Shown here one piece after another: positions 29,414-38,935 of a stretch of 64,000 nt of DNA. Numbering within the stretch: the stretch's first letter is position 1; each line of letters starts with the position of its first letter. Position numbers and translations under genes: made by a program. The stretch is from Amycolatopsis thermalba (lineage in GTDB: Bacteria > Actinomycetota > Actinomycetes > Mycobacteriales > Pseudonocardiaceae): assembly GCF_003385215.1 (NCBI RefSeq), contig NZ_PQHW01000009.1, positions 1 to 64,000 of the forward strand. The letters run 5' to 3'. The notes below the pieces were generated by a model, which saw nothing but the letters and a program-made list of their open reading frames with translations, made no database searches and was not told where the DNA came from.

Positions 29414-30810
29414 CAGGGCACCACCACGTCGGAGGGGTCGGCGATGCGGTCGAGCACGTCGGCGTACTGCGGCTCGGCGGCGAGCAGGTCGGCGTAGGTG
29501 GCGAACGCGGCCAGGATGTCGGCGTAGAGGACCGTTTCGCCGACGATCGTTCCGGCCGGGGCGGCGACCTCGGTCAGGGGCAGGTCGAAGAACCGCCGCT
29601 TGGTGCGCTTGGAGTGCCGGTCCATGGTGATGTCGCCGATCACGTAGTAGCCGCCCGGGAACGGGGCGCCGGCCGGGACGTGCAGCAGCACCGGCTCGCC
29701 GGTCGAGAAGCACAGGTCCAGGTCCTCGGCCACGTCGAGGTTGACCGCGGTGATGGTGAGCGTGTACCGCTTCGAGCCGCGCAGGTCGGTCACGGCGACC
29801 GGCAGGGACCGCGAGATCACGTCGATGATCCCGGCGCGGGCCGGGCGCGTGATCGCGGACCAGTCGGTGACCGTGACCGCCCGGTTCAGGTAGGGGCGCT
29901 GCACGTTCTTGATCCACGCCACCTGCATGTCCGGCGTGATCGCGGTGGTGTCGCGGGTGACGTAGTCGGCGCGGCGGAACGTCGCGAGCGTGGCCTTGGA
30001 GACCGCGGCCGCCCCACCGGTCACGGTGACGGTGCCGGCCGGGATCGTCGTCGGGTAGGCGGCGAGGAAGACGAACAGGCTGTCGCCGGATCCTGCGGTG
30101 TTGCTGACCCGGGTCACGTCGACGAACCCGCCCGGGGTGCCCCACCCGGTGTGCTGGGCCTGCTTCCACGCGAACAGCACGGTGAGCCGGTCGCCCGCGC
30201 CGCCCGCGGTGATGCCCGGGTAGGCGATGTTCTGCGCGGAGGCGTTGTTCTGCCACACCGACACCTGCGGCGCCAGCTCGGCGTTGCGCAGCGCAAACAC
30301 CACCGCCGTGGTCGAGTCGCCCGCGGCGCCGCCGGTGAACGTGACCGTGGGGGCGGCGTCGCCCGGGATGTAGCGGCGGCCGAAGATCTTCGTGCTGCCC
30401 GTGGTGTGCAGGGTCCGCCAGCCCGCCGGGGCGTTCGGGGCGGCCGCGGTGTTGCGGATCGTGGCGAACAGCAGCAGCAGGTCCCCCGCCGCGACCGCGG
30501 TCGGCAGCGCAGGTGAGAGCGGCGCGTTGTCGCCGGTGACCGGCCCGGCCGGGGTGACGCCGACGGAGGTGATCGCGCCGGAGTCCACGTAGGACGCGCG
30601 GTAGTAGTTCGCCACCCCGGGGGTGAACTCGTAGTCGTCGAGCTGCCCGGCGCCGCCCGACAGCGCGACAGTGTCACCGCCACGCACGGTGGCCCAGGTG
30701 ATCTGGTCGGTGCTGCGCTCGATCAGCGCGTAGTCGGCCTGCGCCGGGGCGCCAGTGATCGACAGGCGCACGCGGGACAGGTCGTCGGCGTAGGTCGCGG
30801 TCAGGGTCAT
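29413..30810 (-). CDS. Minor tail protein, multi-domain beta-rich
   Basis: A 465-residue protein: an Ig/FN3-like start (YADDLSRVRLSITG, YALIERSTDQITW), a jelly-roll-like middle (FGRRYIPGDAAPTVTF), and a C-terminal region with GGYYVIGDITMDRHSKRTKR that resembles distal-tail docking proteins. It overlaps the tape measure stop by 4 bp. Likely part of the tail tip. Confidence 0.6.
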   Translation of the reverse strand: MTLTATYADDLSRVRLSITGAPAQADYALIERSTDQITWATVRGGDTVALSGGAGQLDDYEFTPGVANYYRASYVDSGAITSVGVTPAGPVTGDNAPLSPALPTAVAAGDLLLLFATIRNTAAAPNAPAGWRTLHTTGSTKIFGRRYIPGDAAPTVTFTGGAAGDSTTAVVFALRNAELAPQVSVWQNNASAQNIAYPGITAGGAGDRLTVLFAWKQAQHTGWGTPGGFVDVTRVSNTAGSGDSLFVFLAAYPTTIPAGTVTVTGGAAAVSKATLATFRRADYVTRDTTAITPDMQVAWIKNVQRPYLNRAVTVTDWSAITRPARAGIIDVISRSLPVAVTDLRGSKRYTLTITAVNLDVAEDLDLCFSTGEPVLLHVPAGAPFPGGYYVIGDITMDRHSKRTKRRFFDLPLTEVAAPAGTIVGETVLYADILAAFATYADLLAAEPQYADVLDRIADPSDVVVP

Positions 30811-32822
30811 CGCGCGGCCCCCACTCCCGCCGTCAGCGCACGGCGGGTCTGCCGGTCGCGCCGTTCGAGCTGGATCTGCACGACCTGGCTGATGCCCTCG
30901 CCGAGGTCCAGGTGCAGCTCCAGCACCTCCGCGCCCCCGGCGCCGCCGCCGATCGCCTCGGCCGTGGTGTTCGCGTTCGTGACGCGCCCGGTGCGGCCCG
31001 GGGTGAACAGCTCCGGACCGCGCTCGCCGACAAGGTAGGACTGGCCGGCCCGGGCGGTACCGCCCTTGGCGAGGTAGGGGATCGACGGGATGGCCGGGAT
31101 CCCGACGACGCCGGTGATGTTGTTCACGCCACCAATCGCGCCGTTCACCACGCGGATCACGGAGTTGATCGCCGACTTGACCCCGGACACGATGCCGCCC
31201 CAGATCCCGCCGGCGAAGTCGGCGAGCCCGGAGAAGAACCCGCGCACCGCGGACACCGCGCCGTCCCAGGCGCCGCGGAACCAGTCGATGACCCCACCGA
31301 CGATGTTGCGGGCGCCGTTCCAGATCCCGGAGAAGAACCCGCCGAGCCCGCCGAGCAGGCCGGTGAACCAGCCCCACACGTCGTTCCACCGGTCGCGGAA
31401 CCAGCCGACGACCGCGGTGATCACGTCCGAGACGAACTTCCATACCGCGTCCCACACGCCGCGGAAGAAGTCCAGGTTGGACACGATCAGCACGATGACC
31501 GCGATCAGCGCCGCGATCCCCGCGATGATCAGCCCGATCGGGCTGGCGGTCATGGCGGCGTTGAGCGCCCACTGCACGACGGTGTAGGCGGCGACCGCGG
31601 CCTTCCACAGGTTCACCGCCGTGGTCACGGCCTGGATCCCGAGCGCGAGCCCGCCGATCGCGATGACCAGCGGCCCGATCCAGGTCATGTTCTGCGACAG
31701 GAACAGGGCCAAGCCCTGCAGCAGCGGTCCGAGGGTCTGGATCGCGGGCACGAGGAACGCAGCCACCTGGGTGGCGAGCTGGGCGAAGGCGTCGAGCAGC
31801 GGCGGCAGGGCGGGGGCGATCGCCTTCAGCGCCGCGCCCAGCACCCCGGACACCGCCTGGCCGACGGTGCCGACCGCCTGCGCCAGCGCCACGATCGCGT
31901 CGTGGCCCTCGGCGGACTCGACGAACTCGCGCACCTGCTTGATGACCGGGCCGAGCACGCCGCCCAGGCCCACACCGGCGTCGGATAGGGCGCCGAACAC
32001 CGCGGAGACGATGCCGCCGATGTCGCCGAGGATCGCGAACAGCTCGCGGAACGCCTCGATGGCGTTCCGGATCCACTGCTCGATGTTGCCGGTCTCGGCC
32101 ATCCGGTCGACCCACGCCTTGAACCGCTCACCGACCGCGCCGAGCCCCGAGGTCAGCTCGACCAGGATGGGCGCCGCGACCGCGCCGATGCGCACGAAGG
32201 CGGCGATCACCGGCGCCAGGAACGCGCCGATGTTCTGGATCACCCGTGCCGTGGCCGAGAGGATCGTGTTCACCTGCCCGATCGCGGCCGGGGTCTTCAG
32301 CCAGGCGGTGATCTTGGTGAGCACGCCGCCCATCGCGGTCGCGATCTGCTGGAAACCGCCGGTCAGCTGCGGCAGCGCGACCTTCAGGTTGTTCACCGCG
32401 GGTGTCAGCGACTTCTCGAACGAGTCCGACACCTTCGCCTTGAGCCCGTCCAGCGTCGGGCCCAGGCCCTCGAACGCGCGCTGGATCCCCTCGCCGCCCA
32501 GCTTCACCGCGATCATCGCCGCGGCCGCGCCGAACATGGCCGCTGGGATGAGCCCGGCCGCACCGGACATGGCGATGAGCGCGGTCGTCAGGCCCATCAC
32601 GACGGCGATGCCGCCGGACAGGTTGGAGATCGCCAGGGCGCCGCGGGCGAGCGCGCCGAACGTGCTGTTGACCGCGGAGGTGAACTTGCCGAGGTTCTTC
32701 CGGTTGGTCTCGGTCTGCTGCTCCAGCGCGCGCAGCTGTGCGGAGGCAACACCGGTCGCGGCGACGAGACCTTTGGCGGTGCCGTCGAACTTGATCGTGA
32801 TCGTGCGGGTTCCGGCGGCCAT
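30807..32822 (-). CDS. Tape measure protein
   Basis: A 671-residue protein with many hydrophobic and helical repeats (ALIAMSGAAGLIPAAMFGA; IGLIIAGIAALIAVIVLI), repeated W-rich WFRDRWNDVWGWF segments and a C-terminal Gly-rich region (YLAKGGTARAGQSYLVGERG), which is characteristic of tape measure proteins. It is short for a siphovirus, predicting a short tail. ATG 32822 is coupled by TGATG. Confidence 0.85.
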   Translation of the reverse strand: MAAGTRTITIKFDGTAKGLVAATGVASAQLRALEQQTETNRKNLGKFTSAVNSTFGALARGALAISNLSGGIAVVMGLTTALIAMSGAAGLIPAAMFGAAAAMIAVKLGGEGIQRAFEGLGPTLDGLKAKVSDSFEKSLTPAVNNLKVALPQLTGGFQQIATAMGGVLTKITAWLKTPAAIGQVNTILSATARVIQNIGAFLAPVIAAFVRIGAVAAPILVELTSGLGAVGERFKAWVDRMAETGNIEQWIRNAIEAFRELFAILGDIGGIVSAVFGALSDAGVGLGGVLGPVIKQVREFVESAEGHDAIVALAQAVGTVGQAVSGVLGAALKAIAPALPPLLDAFAQLATQVAAFLVPAIQTLGPLLQGLALFLSQNMTWIGPLVIAIGGLALGIQAVTTAVNLWKAAVAAYTVVQWALNAAMTASPIGLIIAGIAALIAVIVLIVSNLDFFRGVWDAVWKFVSDVITAVVGWFRDRWNDVWGWFTGLLGGLGGFFSGIWNGARNIVGGVIDWFRGAWDGAVSAVRGFFSGLADFAGGIWGGIVSGVKSAINSVIRVVNGAIGGVNNITGVVGIPAIPSIPYLAKGGTARAGQSYLVGERGPELFTPGRTGRVTNANTTAEAIGGGAGGAEVLELHLDLGEGISQVVQIQLERRDRQTRRALTAGVGAAR

Positions 32823-33277
32823 CAGGCGTCCTCGCTGAAGTCGCGGATGATCCCGTCGGCCACCGCCGTCCACTTCGCGGCGATCTCGGCCTGGCTGCTC
32901 TCGACGACCGGGAAGAACCAGTAGGCGTCACGGCCCTGGTGCGGGCGGCGGAACTGGCGGTAGTAGTTCGAGCCGAACACCGAGCCGAACAGCAGCTTGA
33001 ACGCCGGGGCCCGGTTGCGGCCCAGCCGCTTGGTGCCGCCCGCCCGGATGGCCGGCACCCGGTCGCGCACCGCGGCGACCGTGGTGGCGACGAGGCGCGA
33101 CTGCGGCGCCTCGTCGGCCATGCCCTCGGCCTTGACCTTGGCGGCCAGGGCGCGAGACAGCTCGAGCGTCGCGTCCTTGAGCCGCTTCGTGGCGTCCTTC
33201 GGCAGGTCGTTGAAGGCGCGCAGCGTCGGGCGCAAACCGACGATGCTCATCTTCACCGTGAGCGAGGTCTTGGCCAC
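32822..33277 (-). CDS. Head-tail/tail-completion-like protein
   Basis: A 151-residue basic protein with an N-terminal beta strand (LTVKMSIVGLRPTL) followed by a helix (LPKDATKRLKDATLELSRAL), like HK97 gp10-type proteins, and a C-terminal HQGRDAYWFFPVVE. The GTG at 33277 has a GGAGGTG site. Its place between the chaperone and tape measure is not usual for gp10, so the role is uncertain. Confidence 0.5.
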   Translation of the reverse strand: MAKTSLTVKMSIVGLRPTLRAFNDLPKDATKRLKDATLELSRALAAKVKAEGMADEAPQSRLVATTVAAVRDRVPAIRAGGTKRLGRNRAPAFKLLFGSVFGSNYYRQFRRPHQGRDAYWFFPVVESSQAEIAAKWTAVADGIIRDFSEDA

Positions 33278-33303
33278 GAGGATCACCTCCGGGGACGGGC
33301 CGG

Positions 33304-33776
33304 TCAGCCTGAGTACTGCGGGCCCCCGGCCCCGGGCTCACGGTGGGCGGTTGTGCCCTTGCCCCGTGAGGCGGCTTTCTCGCGTTCCTCCAAGATGGAC
33401 AGTGCGGTGACGACGGTCGCGTGGTGCTGGTCGTCCTCGGCAACCCAGACGCTGGGCGGAATCCCGGTCTCGATCGCGAGGGCGATCAGGGTCCGGCGCA
33501 GGCTGCCTACTGGGTAGGGTCCGGCTCCTTCACCGTCTCCTCCAGCTCGAACTCGAGGTCGCAGCTGGCCTCGAACTCCTGGAGCGTGCCGGTGAACTGC
33601 TGGGTGCGGCGGGCGGCGAAGTGCGCCACCTTGTACAGGTCCGCGGTGTGCAGGTTCTCCATCAGCTGCTTCAGCGAGCCACCCTTGGTGGTGCGCTCCC
33701 AGTTCAGGATGTCCCGCGTGGTGGCCTTGACCTCGAACTTCTCGCCGCCGTCCGGCGCGATCTTGAAGTCGATCAC
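33304..33776 (-). CDS. Tail assembly chaperone, frameshift product (G-T form)
   Basis: The shorter G product ends at a stop at 33507, but the -1 frame beyond it is open to 33304 and encodes a plausible extension starting VGSLRRTLIALAIETGIPPS and ending GGPQYSG. The T part has no start codon of its own, so it is probably made by -1 frameshifting near GGACCCT (about 33510-33522). This G/T arrangement upstream of the tape measure is typical of siphoviruses. Confidence 0.65.
33507..33776 (-). CDS. Tail assembly chaperone, G product
   Basis: An 89-residue protein from the GTG at 33776 with FKIAPDGGEKFEVKATTRDI and LKQLMENLHTADLYKVAHF, then an acidic end EETVKEPDPTQ. These features fit the first tail chaperone of actinophages. 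It also gives rise to the frameshifted G-T form listed separately. Confidence 0.7.
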   Translation of the reverse strand: MIDFKIAPDGGEKFEVKATTRDILNWERTTKGGSLKQLMENLHTADLYKVAHFAARRTQQFTGTLQEFEASCDLEFELEETVKEPDPTQ

Positions 33777-34117
33777 AGCGTGAACACTCCCCTCGTAACG
33801 TCCGTGACGGACGAGTAGTCGACGTAGGCGCGGCCGACATCGGCGCTGCCGGTGAGCTGCCCGAACGTGGCGCGCGACAGCGGCCCGATCAGCCGGGTGC
33901 CGGCCGCCGGGACGGACACGACCAGGTCCTCCAGGTCCAGGCCGTCGACCTCGACCGTGGCCTGGACGGTGACGGTGACCGGCGAGCCCCCGCCGTTGGT
34001 CACCTGCAGGAACACCCGGCCGGTGTCGATGATGTCCCCATCGGCGACCGGCGCGGTCAGCACCGGGGCCACACCGGTCTTGACGATCGGCTGTGTCGCA
34101 ACGGAAGTGCGCGCCAT
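33773..34117 (-). CDS. Hypothetical tail/decoration protein, beta-rich
   Basis: A 114-residue beta-rich protein (RVFLQVTNGGGSPVTVTVQA, LEDLVVSVPAAGTRLIGPL) resembling Ig-like phage decoration or tail-tube accessory proteins. It lies between the tail tube and chaperone genes; no specific family is recognised. Confidence 0.5.
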   Translation of the reverse strand: MARTSVATQPIVKTGVAPVLTAPVADGDIIDTGRVFLQVTNGGGSPVTVTVQATVEVDGLDLEDLVVSVPAAGTRLIGPLSRATFGQLTGSADVGRAYVDYSSVTDVTRGVFTL

Positions 34118-34118
34118 G

Positions 34119-34547
34119 TCAGGCCACCCTCTCGTAGGTCAGGCCGTCGCCGAGGGTGCCGATGATCTGCAGCGTGACCTCGCTGGTCTCGGTCGCGCGC
34201 GCGTCACCACCGACCGGCGGCGGCTTGAGCAGCACCTGCCCGGACCACCGCACGTGCTCGCCAACCACGTCAGGATGGTGATCAAGGGTGAAGTCGGCGA
34301 CCTCATTGGCGTGCGCCCACAGGTAGTCCGACAGCCCGTTCGAGCGCCAGTCGCTGAAGAACGTCAGCTCCAGCGTGGGCTCGTCGTCGGTCTCCTCGAC
34401 GAAGCTGTTGTCGCCGGTGCTGCAGAACGTGTACTGCCGGTCGCCGTCCTGCACACCCGGGTCCAGGTTCCACGTCTGCACCTGGCACTCGAAGGACTGG
34501 CCATCGATGGTGAAGTTGATGATCTTGAGTCGCCGCTGATGCACCAT
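34119..34547 (-). CDS. Major tail (tube) protein
   Basis: A 142-residue beta-rich protein: INFTIDGQSFECQVQTWNLD, a strand-turn segment with CSTGDNSFVEETDDEPTLEL, and LQIIGTLGDGLTYERVA at the end. Size, beta content and place after the head-tail connectors fit a tail tube protein. TGATG couples it to the previous gene. Confidence 0.65.
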   Translation of the reverse strand: MVHQRRLKIINFTIDGQSFECQVQTWNLDPGVQDGDRQYTFCSTGDNSFVEETDDEPTLELTFFSDWRSNGLSDYLWAHANEVADFTLDHHPDVVGEHVRWSGQVLLKPPPVGGDARATETSEVTLQIIGTLGDGLTYERVA

Positions 34548-34903
34548 CAGAGGCTCACCTCCACGGAAAGCGAGTAGCAGGGAAGGTTTTGGCTGCCGGC
34601 GGGGTATGCGCCGGGGTCGGCGCTCTGCACGACCGCGTCCTGCACGGTGTCGAGCGCGGCCGCGACCGGACCGACGAACTGCCACAGCCGCTCCAGCGCC
34701 CGCTCGTCCACCGCGACAACCAGGAACACCAGGAAGGTCGCCGTCGTGGGCGCGGGCCCGTAGCCATCCCACGTCAGCTGCGGCGGCCCGAGTACGAGCC
34801 CGGGCGGGTCGATGTCGTCGTCGTCGAGCTGGTAGAGGCGCAGCTTGTCGACGGTCTTGAGCGCCGTCTCGATCTGCTGCGCCGCCTCGGACACGGTCCT
34901 CAT
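34547..34903 (-). CDS. Tail terminator-like protein
   Basis: A 118-residue protein with TVSEAAQQIETALKTVDKL and a central strand pair TATFLVFLVVAVDERALERL, similar to tail terminator (gpU-like) proteins. It overlaps the connector gene by 4 bp and precedes the tail tube gene. Assignment is from position and general form. Confidence 0.5.
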   Translation of the reverse strand: MRTVSEAAQQIETALKTVDKLRLYQLDDDDIDPPGLVLGPPQLTWDGYGPAPTTATFLVFLVVAVDERALERLWQFVGPVAAALDTVQDAVVQSADPGAYPAGSQNLPCYSLSVEVSL

Positions 34904-35259
34904 GCGAACACCGGTCCTCGGTACTTGCCGATGCCCAGCAGCCGCTCGATGTCCGGGTCGAACGAGGGAACCCGGGCGGAGCCGAGCTCGGGCCCCATCG
35001 TGACGAGCGCGTCCGGCGACCGGCGGCGGGTGTACCACCGCTCGGCCAGCCGGATCGTGCCCAGCACGAGGTCCGGGCCGGGCTTGGGCCGGGGGTTCAG
35101 CTCGTCCTCGGTGTAGTCGATGTCCGACCGCACACGCTCGACGAACGCCACCGCGGCGTCGAGCTGCGTCTGCAGCAGCTCGTCGTCACGGTCGTCGGTC
35201 GGCTCAAGCTTCTTGTCGAGCTTCAGCTCCTCGAGCGTGGGCGGCCAGCTCATCGTCAC
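34900..35259 (-). CDS. Head-tail connector (gp6-like)
   Basis: A 119-residue, mostly helical acidic protein (LTEELKLD-type start, LQTQLDAAVAFVERVR, VLGTIRLAERWYTRRRSPDA), matching the gp6-like connector family that follows the capsid gene in HK97-type phages. The GTG at 35259 overlaps the capsid stop; an ATG at 35253 is also possible. Confidence 0.65.
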   Translation of the reverse strand: MTMSWPPTLEELKLDKKLEPTDDRDDELLQTQLDAAVAFVERVRSDIDYTEDELNPRPKPGPDLVLGTIRLAERWYTRRRSPDALVTMGPELGSARVPSFDPDIERLLGIGKYRGPVFA

Positions 35260-36548
35260 GCGCCCGTGGCGAGGGTGAGCACCTGCACGGAGCCCGGGTT
35301 GCGGACCAGGACGCCGACGTAGCCCCAGATGCCCATCTGGACATCGGCGGGGCCGACGTTCTGCTCGTAGGTGAAGTCGAGCAGGTCCGACTCAGCCAGG
35401 TACACCGCCTGCGAGTACAGCACCGCGAACTTGGTGTTGTCGGCGAAGCCCATCGACGCGTAGGCGTCGGAGCCTTCGATGTCGCCGACGAGCACGTTGC
35501 CCAGGGCGCCGGTGGCGTTGCTCGGGTTGTACCGCGACACCGGCATGAGCGGCCGGTTGGTGGTGTCGCGCAGCTTGCGGAAGGACCCGAACTGCGACGG
35601 GGTGAGCGCGACCAGGTCGGCGCTGCCCCGCTTGTCCTCGGCGACCTCGGTCTGCGCATCGATCACCGCGTCCAGCGCGGCCACCTCGTCGGTGAGGTCC
35701 ACCGGCGTGGCGACCGCCGTGCCGCCGGCCAGGATCGCCGCGCACACCAGGCTCTCGACCTTGGCGTCCCACGCCGCGCGCAGGTCGCCCATGATCAGGC
35801 TGTCCGCGGCCGGGCTGGAGGCGTCGATGAGCTGCCGCGCCACGATCTGCGAAGCCGAGTACGCGGCCGGGGTCAGCGTGTCCTTGTCGGTGGCGAAGCG
35901 GTCCGCCGACCAGCCAGCGTTGTTCTGGCCCTCGGTGGTCTGCGCCGTGATGTTCTGGTCCGTGCCGGCGGTCTGCTTCGGCAGGATCAGCGGGCGCGGG
36001 TCGCGGCCGAGCGAGACGTGGCGCACGCGGTCGGCGATGAGACGCTTGGCCCGGGCGAGGCCCTGGTACTCGTCGGTCAGCCACTTCGGCGGGATGATGC
36101 CGGCGCCGCCGGACGCCTGGGTGACGGCACGCATGTGCTCGTCGAGCCGCTTCTGCGCCTCCGGGTCACGCAGGACCTTCGCGCGGTAGTGGTCGGCGAA
36201 GAACGACCGCTCGCCCCCGTCCTTTTCGGACCGGTAGTGGCCCGGATCGCGGTCGCGGGTAGTGGTGCGGCTACGGTGCTGCTCACCGCCGAGGTTCTGC
36301 TGCTCGCCAGCGTCGCCGTCGAGCGAGGAGGCCAGCTCGCCGACACGGCGGGAGCGGGTCTCGACCTCGGCCAGCTGCTCGATCTGCTCGGACAGGGTGC
36401 GCAGCTGGGTCGCCTGCTCGGTGACGCTGCGCAGCTCGTCCTCGGTCAGGTCACGGTTGCCCTCGGCGGCGCGCGTCTGCAAGCCCTCGATCGAGGAACG
36501 CAGCGCGTCGTGCTGCTCGCGCAACCGGACCAGGTACGGGTTCGGCAT
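35256..36548 (-). CDS. HK97-type major capsid protein
   Basis: A 430-residue protein. Residues 1-110 are a charged coiled coil (delta scaffold domain), followed by the HK97 fold: GAGIIPPKWLTDEYQGLA, ASQIVARQLIDASSP, the DTTNRPLMPVSRYN loop and the ending VGVLVRNPGSVQVLTLA. The scaffold would be removed by the protease encoded just upstream. GGGAGG precedes the ATG. Confidence 0.88.
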   Translation of the reverse strand: MPNPYLVRLREQHDALRSSIEGLQTRAAEGNRDLTEDELRSVTEQATQLRTLSEQIEQLAEVETRSRRVGELASSLDGDAGEQQNLGGEQHRSRTTTRDRDPGHYRSEKDGGERSFFADHYRAKVLRDPEAQKRLDEHMRAVTQASGGAGIIPPKWLTDEYQGLARAKRLIADRVRHVSLGRDPRPLILPKQTAGTDQNITAQTTEGQNNAGWSADRFATDKDTLTPAAYSASQIVARQLIDASSPAADSLIMGDLRAAWDAKVESLVCAAILAGGTAVATPVDLTDEVAALDAVIDAQTEVAEDKRGSADLVALTPSQFGSFRKLRDTTNRPLMPVSRYNPSNATGALGNVLVGDIEGSDAYASMGFADNTKFAVLYSQAVYLAESDLLDFTYEQNVGPADVQMGIWGYVGVLVRNPGSVQVLTLATGA

Positions 36549-36685
36549 GGGCGCCGTCCTCCCGGTGTCGAAACGAATGGGGTCATTCGCACCGATTGGC
36601 CGGGGTGCTCGCTTCCGTGAGCGGCGAGGGTGTCGGCGTCCTGCGCTACTGCCGTCCAGTGTAACCGATGAACGCTCTTGGACGG

Positions 36686-37510
36686 TTATGCCGCGTGACC
36701 TCCGTGGTGCTTGGCGTACAGCGCCCGGCCGGCCGGAGTGGCCTGCATGATGTTGGTGGCCAGGCCATCGGCCATGCTCGTCGGCGCGCCCTCGGCGATC
36801 AGCGCGTCCCGCAGCGCGGTCCACGGGTGCGGGGACGCCGCGTACCGCGCGAACCCTTCCGGCCCCACCCAGTACTCCCACAAGGACGAGCCCGGCCCGT
36901 ACTTGAGATTCGAGCCGCCGTGGCTGCTGGCGCGGGTCAGCGCCTCGGCATCCGCGGACAGCACCGGCAGCGCGGCGACGATCTGGTTTAGCTGCGCCCG
37001 CCGGTCCACGGTGGCCGCACTCCGGACGGCGGTCACCGTGGCGGCCTCGCCGTAAGCGCCGGCCATGACGATCGCGACCTCCGTCAGCGTCGCCGAGACG
37101 CGCTCGATCACGCCGCCGGGCAGCTTCCGGTTCTGGCCTTCTCGAAACCCGACCGACAGTTCGGACAGCGCGCCGTCCTTGATCAGTTCGAGGGTCTCGT
37201 CACCCTTCTCCGTGCGGGACACCCGGAACTCGGTGTAGAGCCCGGCAGCGTCGTCGCGCAGCTCGGTTGCGCGCCCGATCAGAGAACCGCCGTGCGGGCC
37301 GTGGTCACGCATGAACGGAACCCGATGGGCAGCCCTGATCTGCGCCGCGAAGGCGCCTCGGGCGAACTGTTCGGTCAACCGGCTGTCGATCGGCTGCGGG
37401 CGGCCGTAGGGCACGGCGATACCGCACACCGTCCGGCCGTCACCACCCTTCGCGGCCGAGCGGACCTCAAGGTCCGGCATCCACTGGCGGGTGAACGTCT
37501 CGGCGGTCAT
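36686..37510 (-). CDS. HK97-type prohead protease
   Basis: A 274-residue protein. Residues about 25-165 are the protease: GIAVPYGRPQPIDSRLTEQF, the catalytic His in FMRDHGPHGG and Ser in ALSELSVGFR. The last 100 residues are a separate tail ending AKHHGGHAA. It cleaves the capsid scaffold during head maturation. It overlaps the portal stop by 4 bp; 137 bp without a gene separates it from the capsid gene. Confidence 0.87.
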   Translation of the reverse strand: MTAETFTRQWMPDLEVRSAAKGGDGRTVCGIAVPYGRPQPIDSRLTEQFARGAFAAQIRAAHRVPFMRDHGPHGGSLIGRATELRDDAAGLYTEFRVSRTEKGDETLELIKDGALSELSVGFREGQNRKLPGGVIERVSATLTEVAIVMAGAYGEAATVTAVRSAATVDRRAQLNQIVAALPVLSADAEALTRASSHGGSNLKYGPGSSLWEYWVGPEGFARYAASPHPWTALRDALIAEGAPTSMADGLATNIMQATPAGRALYAKHHGGHAA

Positions 37511-38742
37511 GCGGTCGCTCCCGTCTGCTCGTCGGTCTCGCTGGCCTGCCCGTGCGGCGCGGGCCGCACCGGTTCGGGGTCGTCGTCAATGCCCGGCACC
37601 GGCGGGTAGTCCTCGATCTCGCGCACCTCGGACTTGAGCAGCCACCCGTTGCGCACCGCGATCTCGTGCGCCTGGTAACGGGTCAGCGTGTCGGCGCGCA
37701 GCACGGCATCGAGGTTGGCCTGCACCCAAGTACCGCGGGGGAAGTGCAGCGACAGCGTCTGCTCGAAGCGCCCCACGTGCCCGCCGAGGGAGAACTTCAG
37801 CAGGTCGATGCTCTCGGCCTCGGCGTTGGTGTAGTCCATCGACCCGCCCGACGGGGCACCCAGGAACCGGGGCGGCAGACCGAAGATGTTGGCGACCTCC
37901 AGCAGCGACAGCTTGCGCGCCTCGATCAGCTGCAACTCTTCCGGGTTCCACGCCAGCGCCTGGAACTCGGTACTCGGGCCGAGCGCCGCGATCGTGCGAT
38001 CCCGCTGCGACCTGATCCAGTCCTCCTTCGACGCGGTCAACTGCTCGCGCGTCACGTCCGGGCTGGTCGCCTTGAGCACGCCGGTGGGGATGCCGGTGTT
38101 GCCCAGGTTGCGCGCCTGCCGCGCCAGCTCCTCGGCCAGGTCGAGCGACCCGTGACCGTTGAGGTGCTTCTCCAGCACACCGACACCGCGCAGCGCGCCC
38201 GGCTCACACGGACCCTTGACGTGGATCACCTCATCGGCGGCGAAGGTCAGGCCGCCGATGCTGTACTCGATCGCCCCGGTCGGCAGGGCCGAGTACGTGG
38301 AGCCGCCCGCCCGCCGCACGCCGACGTTGCGCGCCGGGACGGGCGCGACCGCGGTCGGCAGCCCGGCGGCGTTCCGCTCGGCGATGACGCCGATGGCGTT
38401 GCCGTTCAGCACCAGATCAGCCGCCCAGGCCGACATGGTCGCGATCCGCGCTTCCTCAGGGTTCGGCTGCTCAAGCAGGATCGGCCGCGGAGTGACCTTC
38501 TCGGCGTAGTTGCGGCCGCGGTCGGTGTAGGCGTCCCACGGCAGCCCGCCCAGAAGGTCGGCGATCAGCATCACCGCCCGGTCCACACCGGGGATGCCCA
38601 ACACCCGCACGTACCCGCCGCCGCCCCATCCGGTGTCGCCGGTGATGAGCGCGGACGGCCCGATGCGCCACCCGTCCGACACGATCGTGCGCGAGTGCTG
38701 CCGCGGCCCGGCAGCACGGGTGAACAGGCGTCCGAGTCCCAT
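37507..38742 (-). CDS. HK97-type portal protein
   Basis: A 411-residue portal: VDRAVMLIADLLGGLPW, MSAWAADLVLNGNAIGVI, HLNGHGSLDLAEELARQARN, LLEVANIFGLPPRFLG and LKSEVREIEDYPPV at the end. These are the usual HK97 portal landmarks. The start is coupled by TGATG to the preceding small membrane gene. Confidence 0.9.
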   Translation of the reverse strand: MGLGRLFTRAAGPRQHSRTIVSDGWRIGPSALITGDTGWGGGGYVRVLGIPGVDRAVMLIADLLGGLPWDAYTDRGRNYAEKVTPRPILLEQPNPEEARIATMSAWAADLVLNGNAIGVIAERNAAGLPTAVAPVPARNVGVRRAGGSTYSALPTGAIEYSIGGLTFAADEVIHVKGPCEPGALRGVGVLEKHLNGHGSLDLAEELARQARNLGNTGIPTGVLKATSPDVTREQLTASKEDWIRSQRDRTIAALGPSTEFQALAWNPEELQLIEARKLSLLEVANIFGLPPRFLGAPSGGSMDYTNAEAESIDLLKFSLGGHVGRFEQTLSLHFPRGTWVQANLDAVLRADTLTRYQAHEIAVRNGWLLKSEVREIEDYPPVPGIDDDPEPVRPAPHGQASETDEQTGATA

Positions 38743-38924
38743 CAGGCACCCCTCGTGATCTCGGCCAGCACCGCGACGGCGAAGACCAGCACGCCGATGA
38801 CGAGCAGTCCCCAGGCGAGCCCGGCCACCATGAACAACCCGGCCCCGGCCGGGGCCCCGCCGGCGGCCTGCGCGACGGACAGCAGCACGCCCCGGGCGCT
38901 GGTCGTGGTCCTCGTGTCGGTCAT
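38742..38924 (-). CDS. Small prophage membrane protein
   Basis: A 60-residue protein with a long hydrophobic stretch (GLFMVAGLAWGLLVIGVLVF) between terminase and portal genes. GGAGATG precedes the ATG at 38924; a GTG at 38939 overlapping the terminase stop is the alternative. Function unknown. Confidence 0.55.
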   Translation of the reverse strand: MTDTRTTTSARGVLLSVAQAAGGAPAGAGLFMVAGLAWGLLVIGVLVFAVAVLAEITRGA

Positions 38925-38935
38925 CTCATCTCCGT

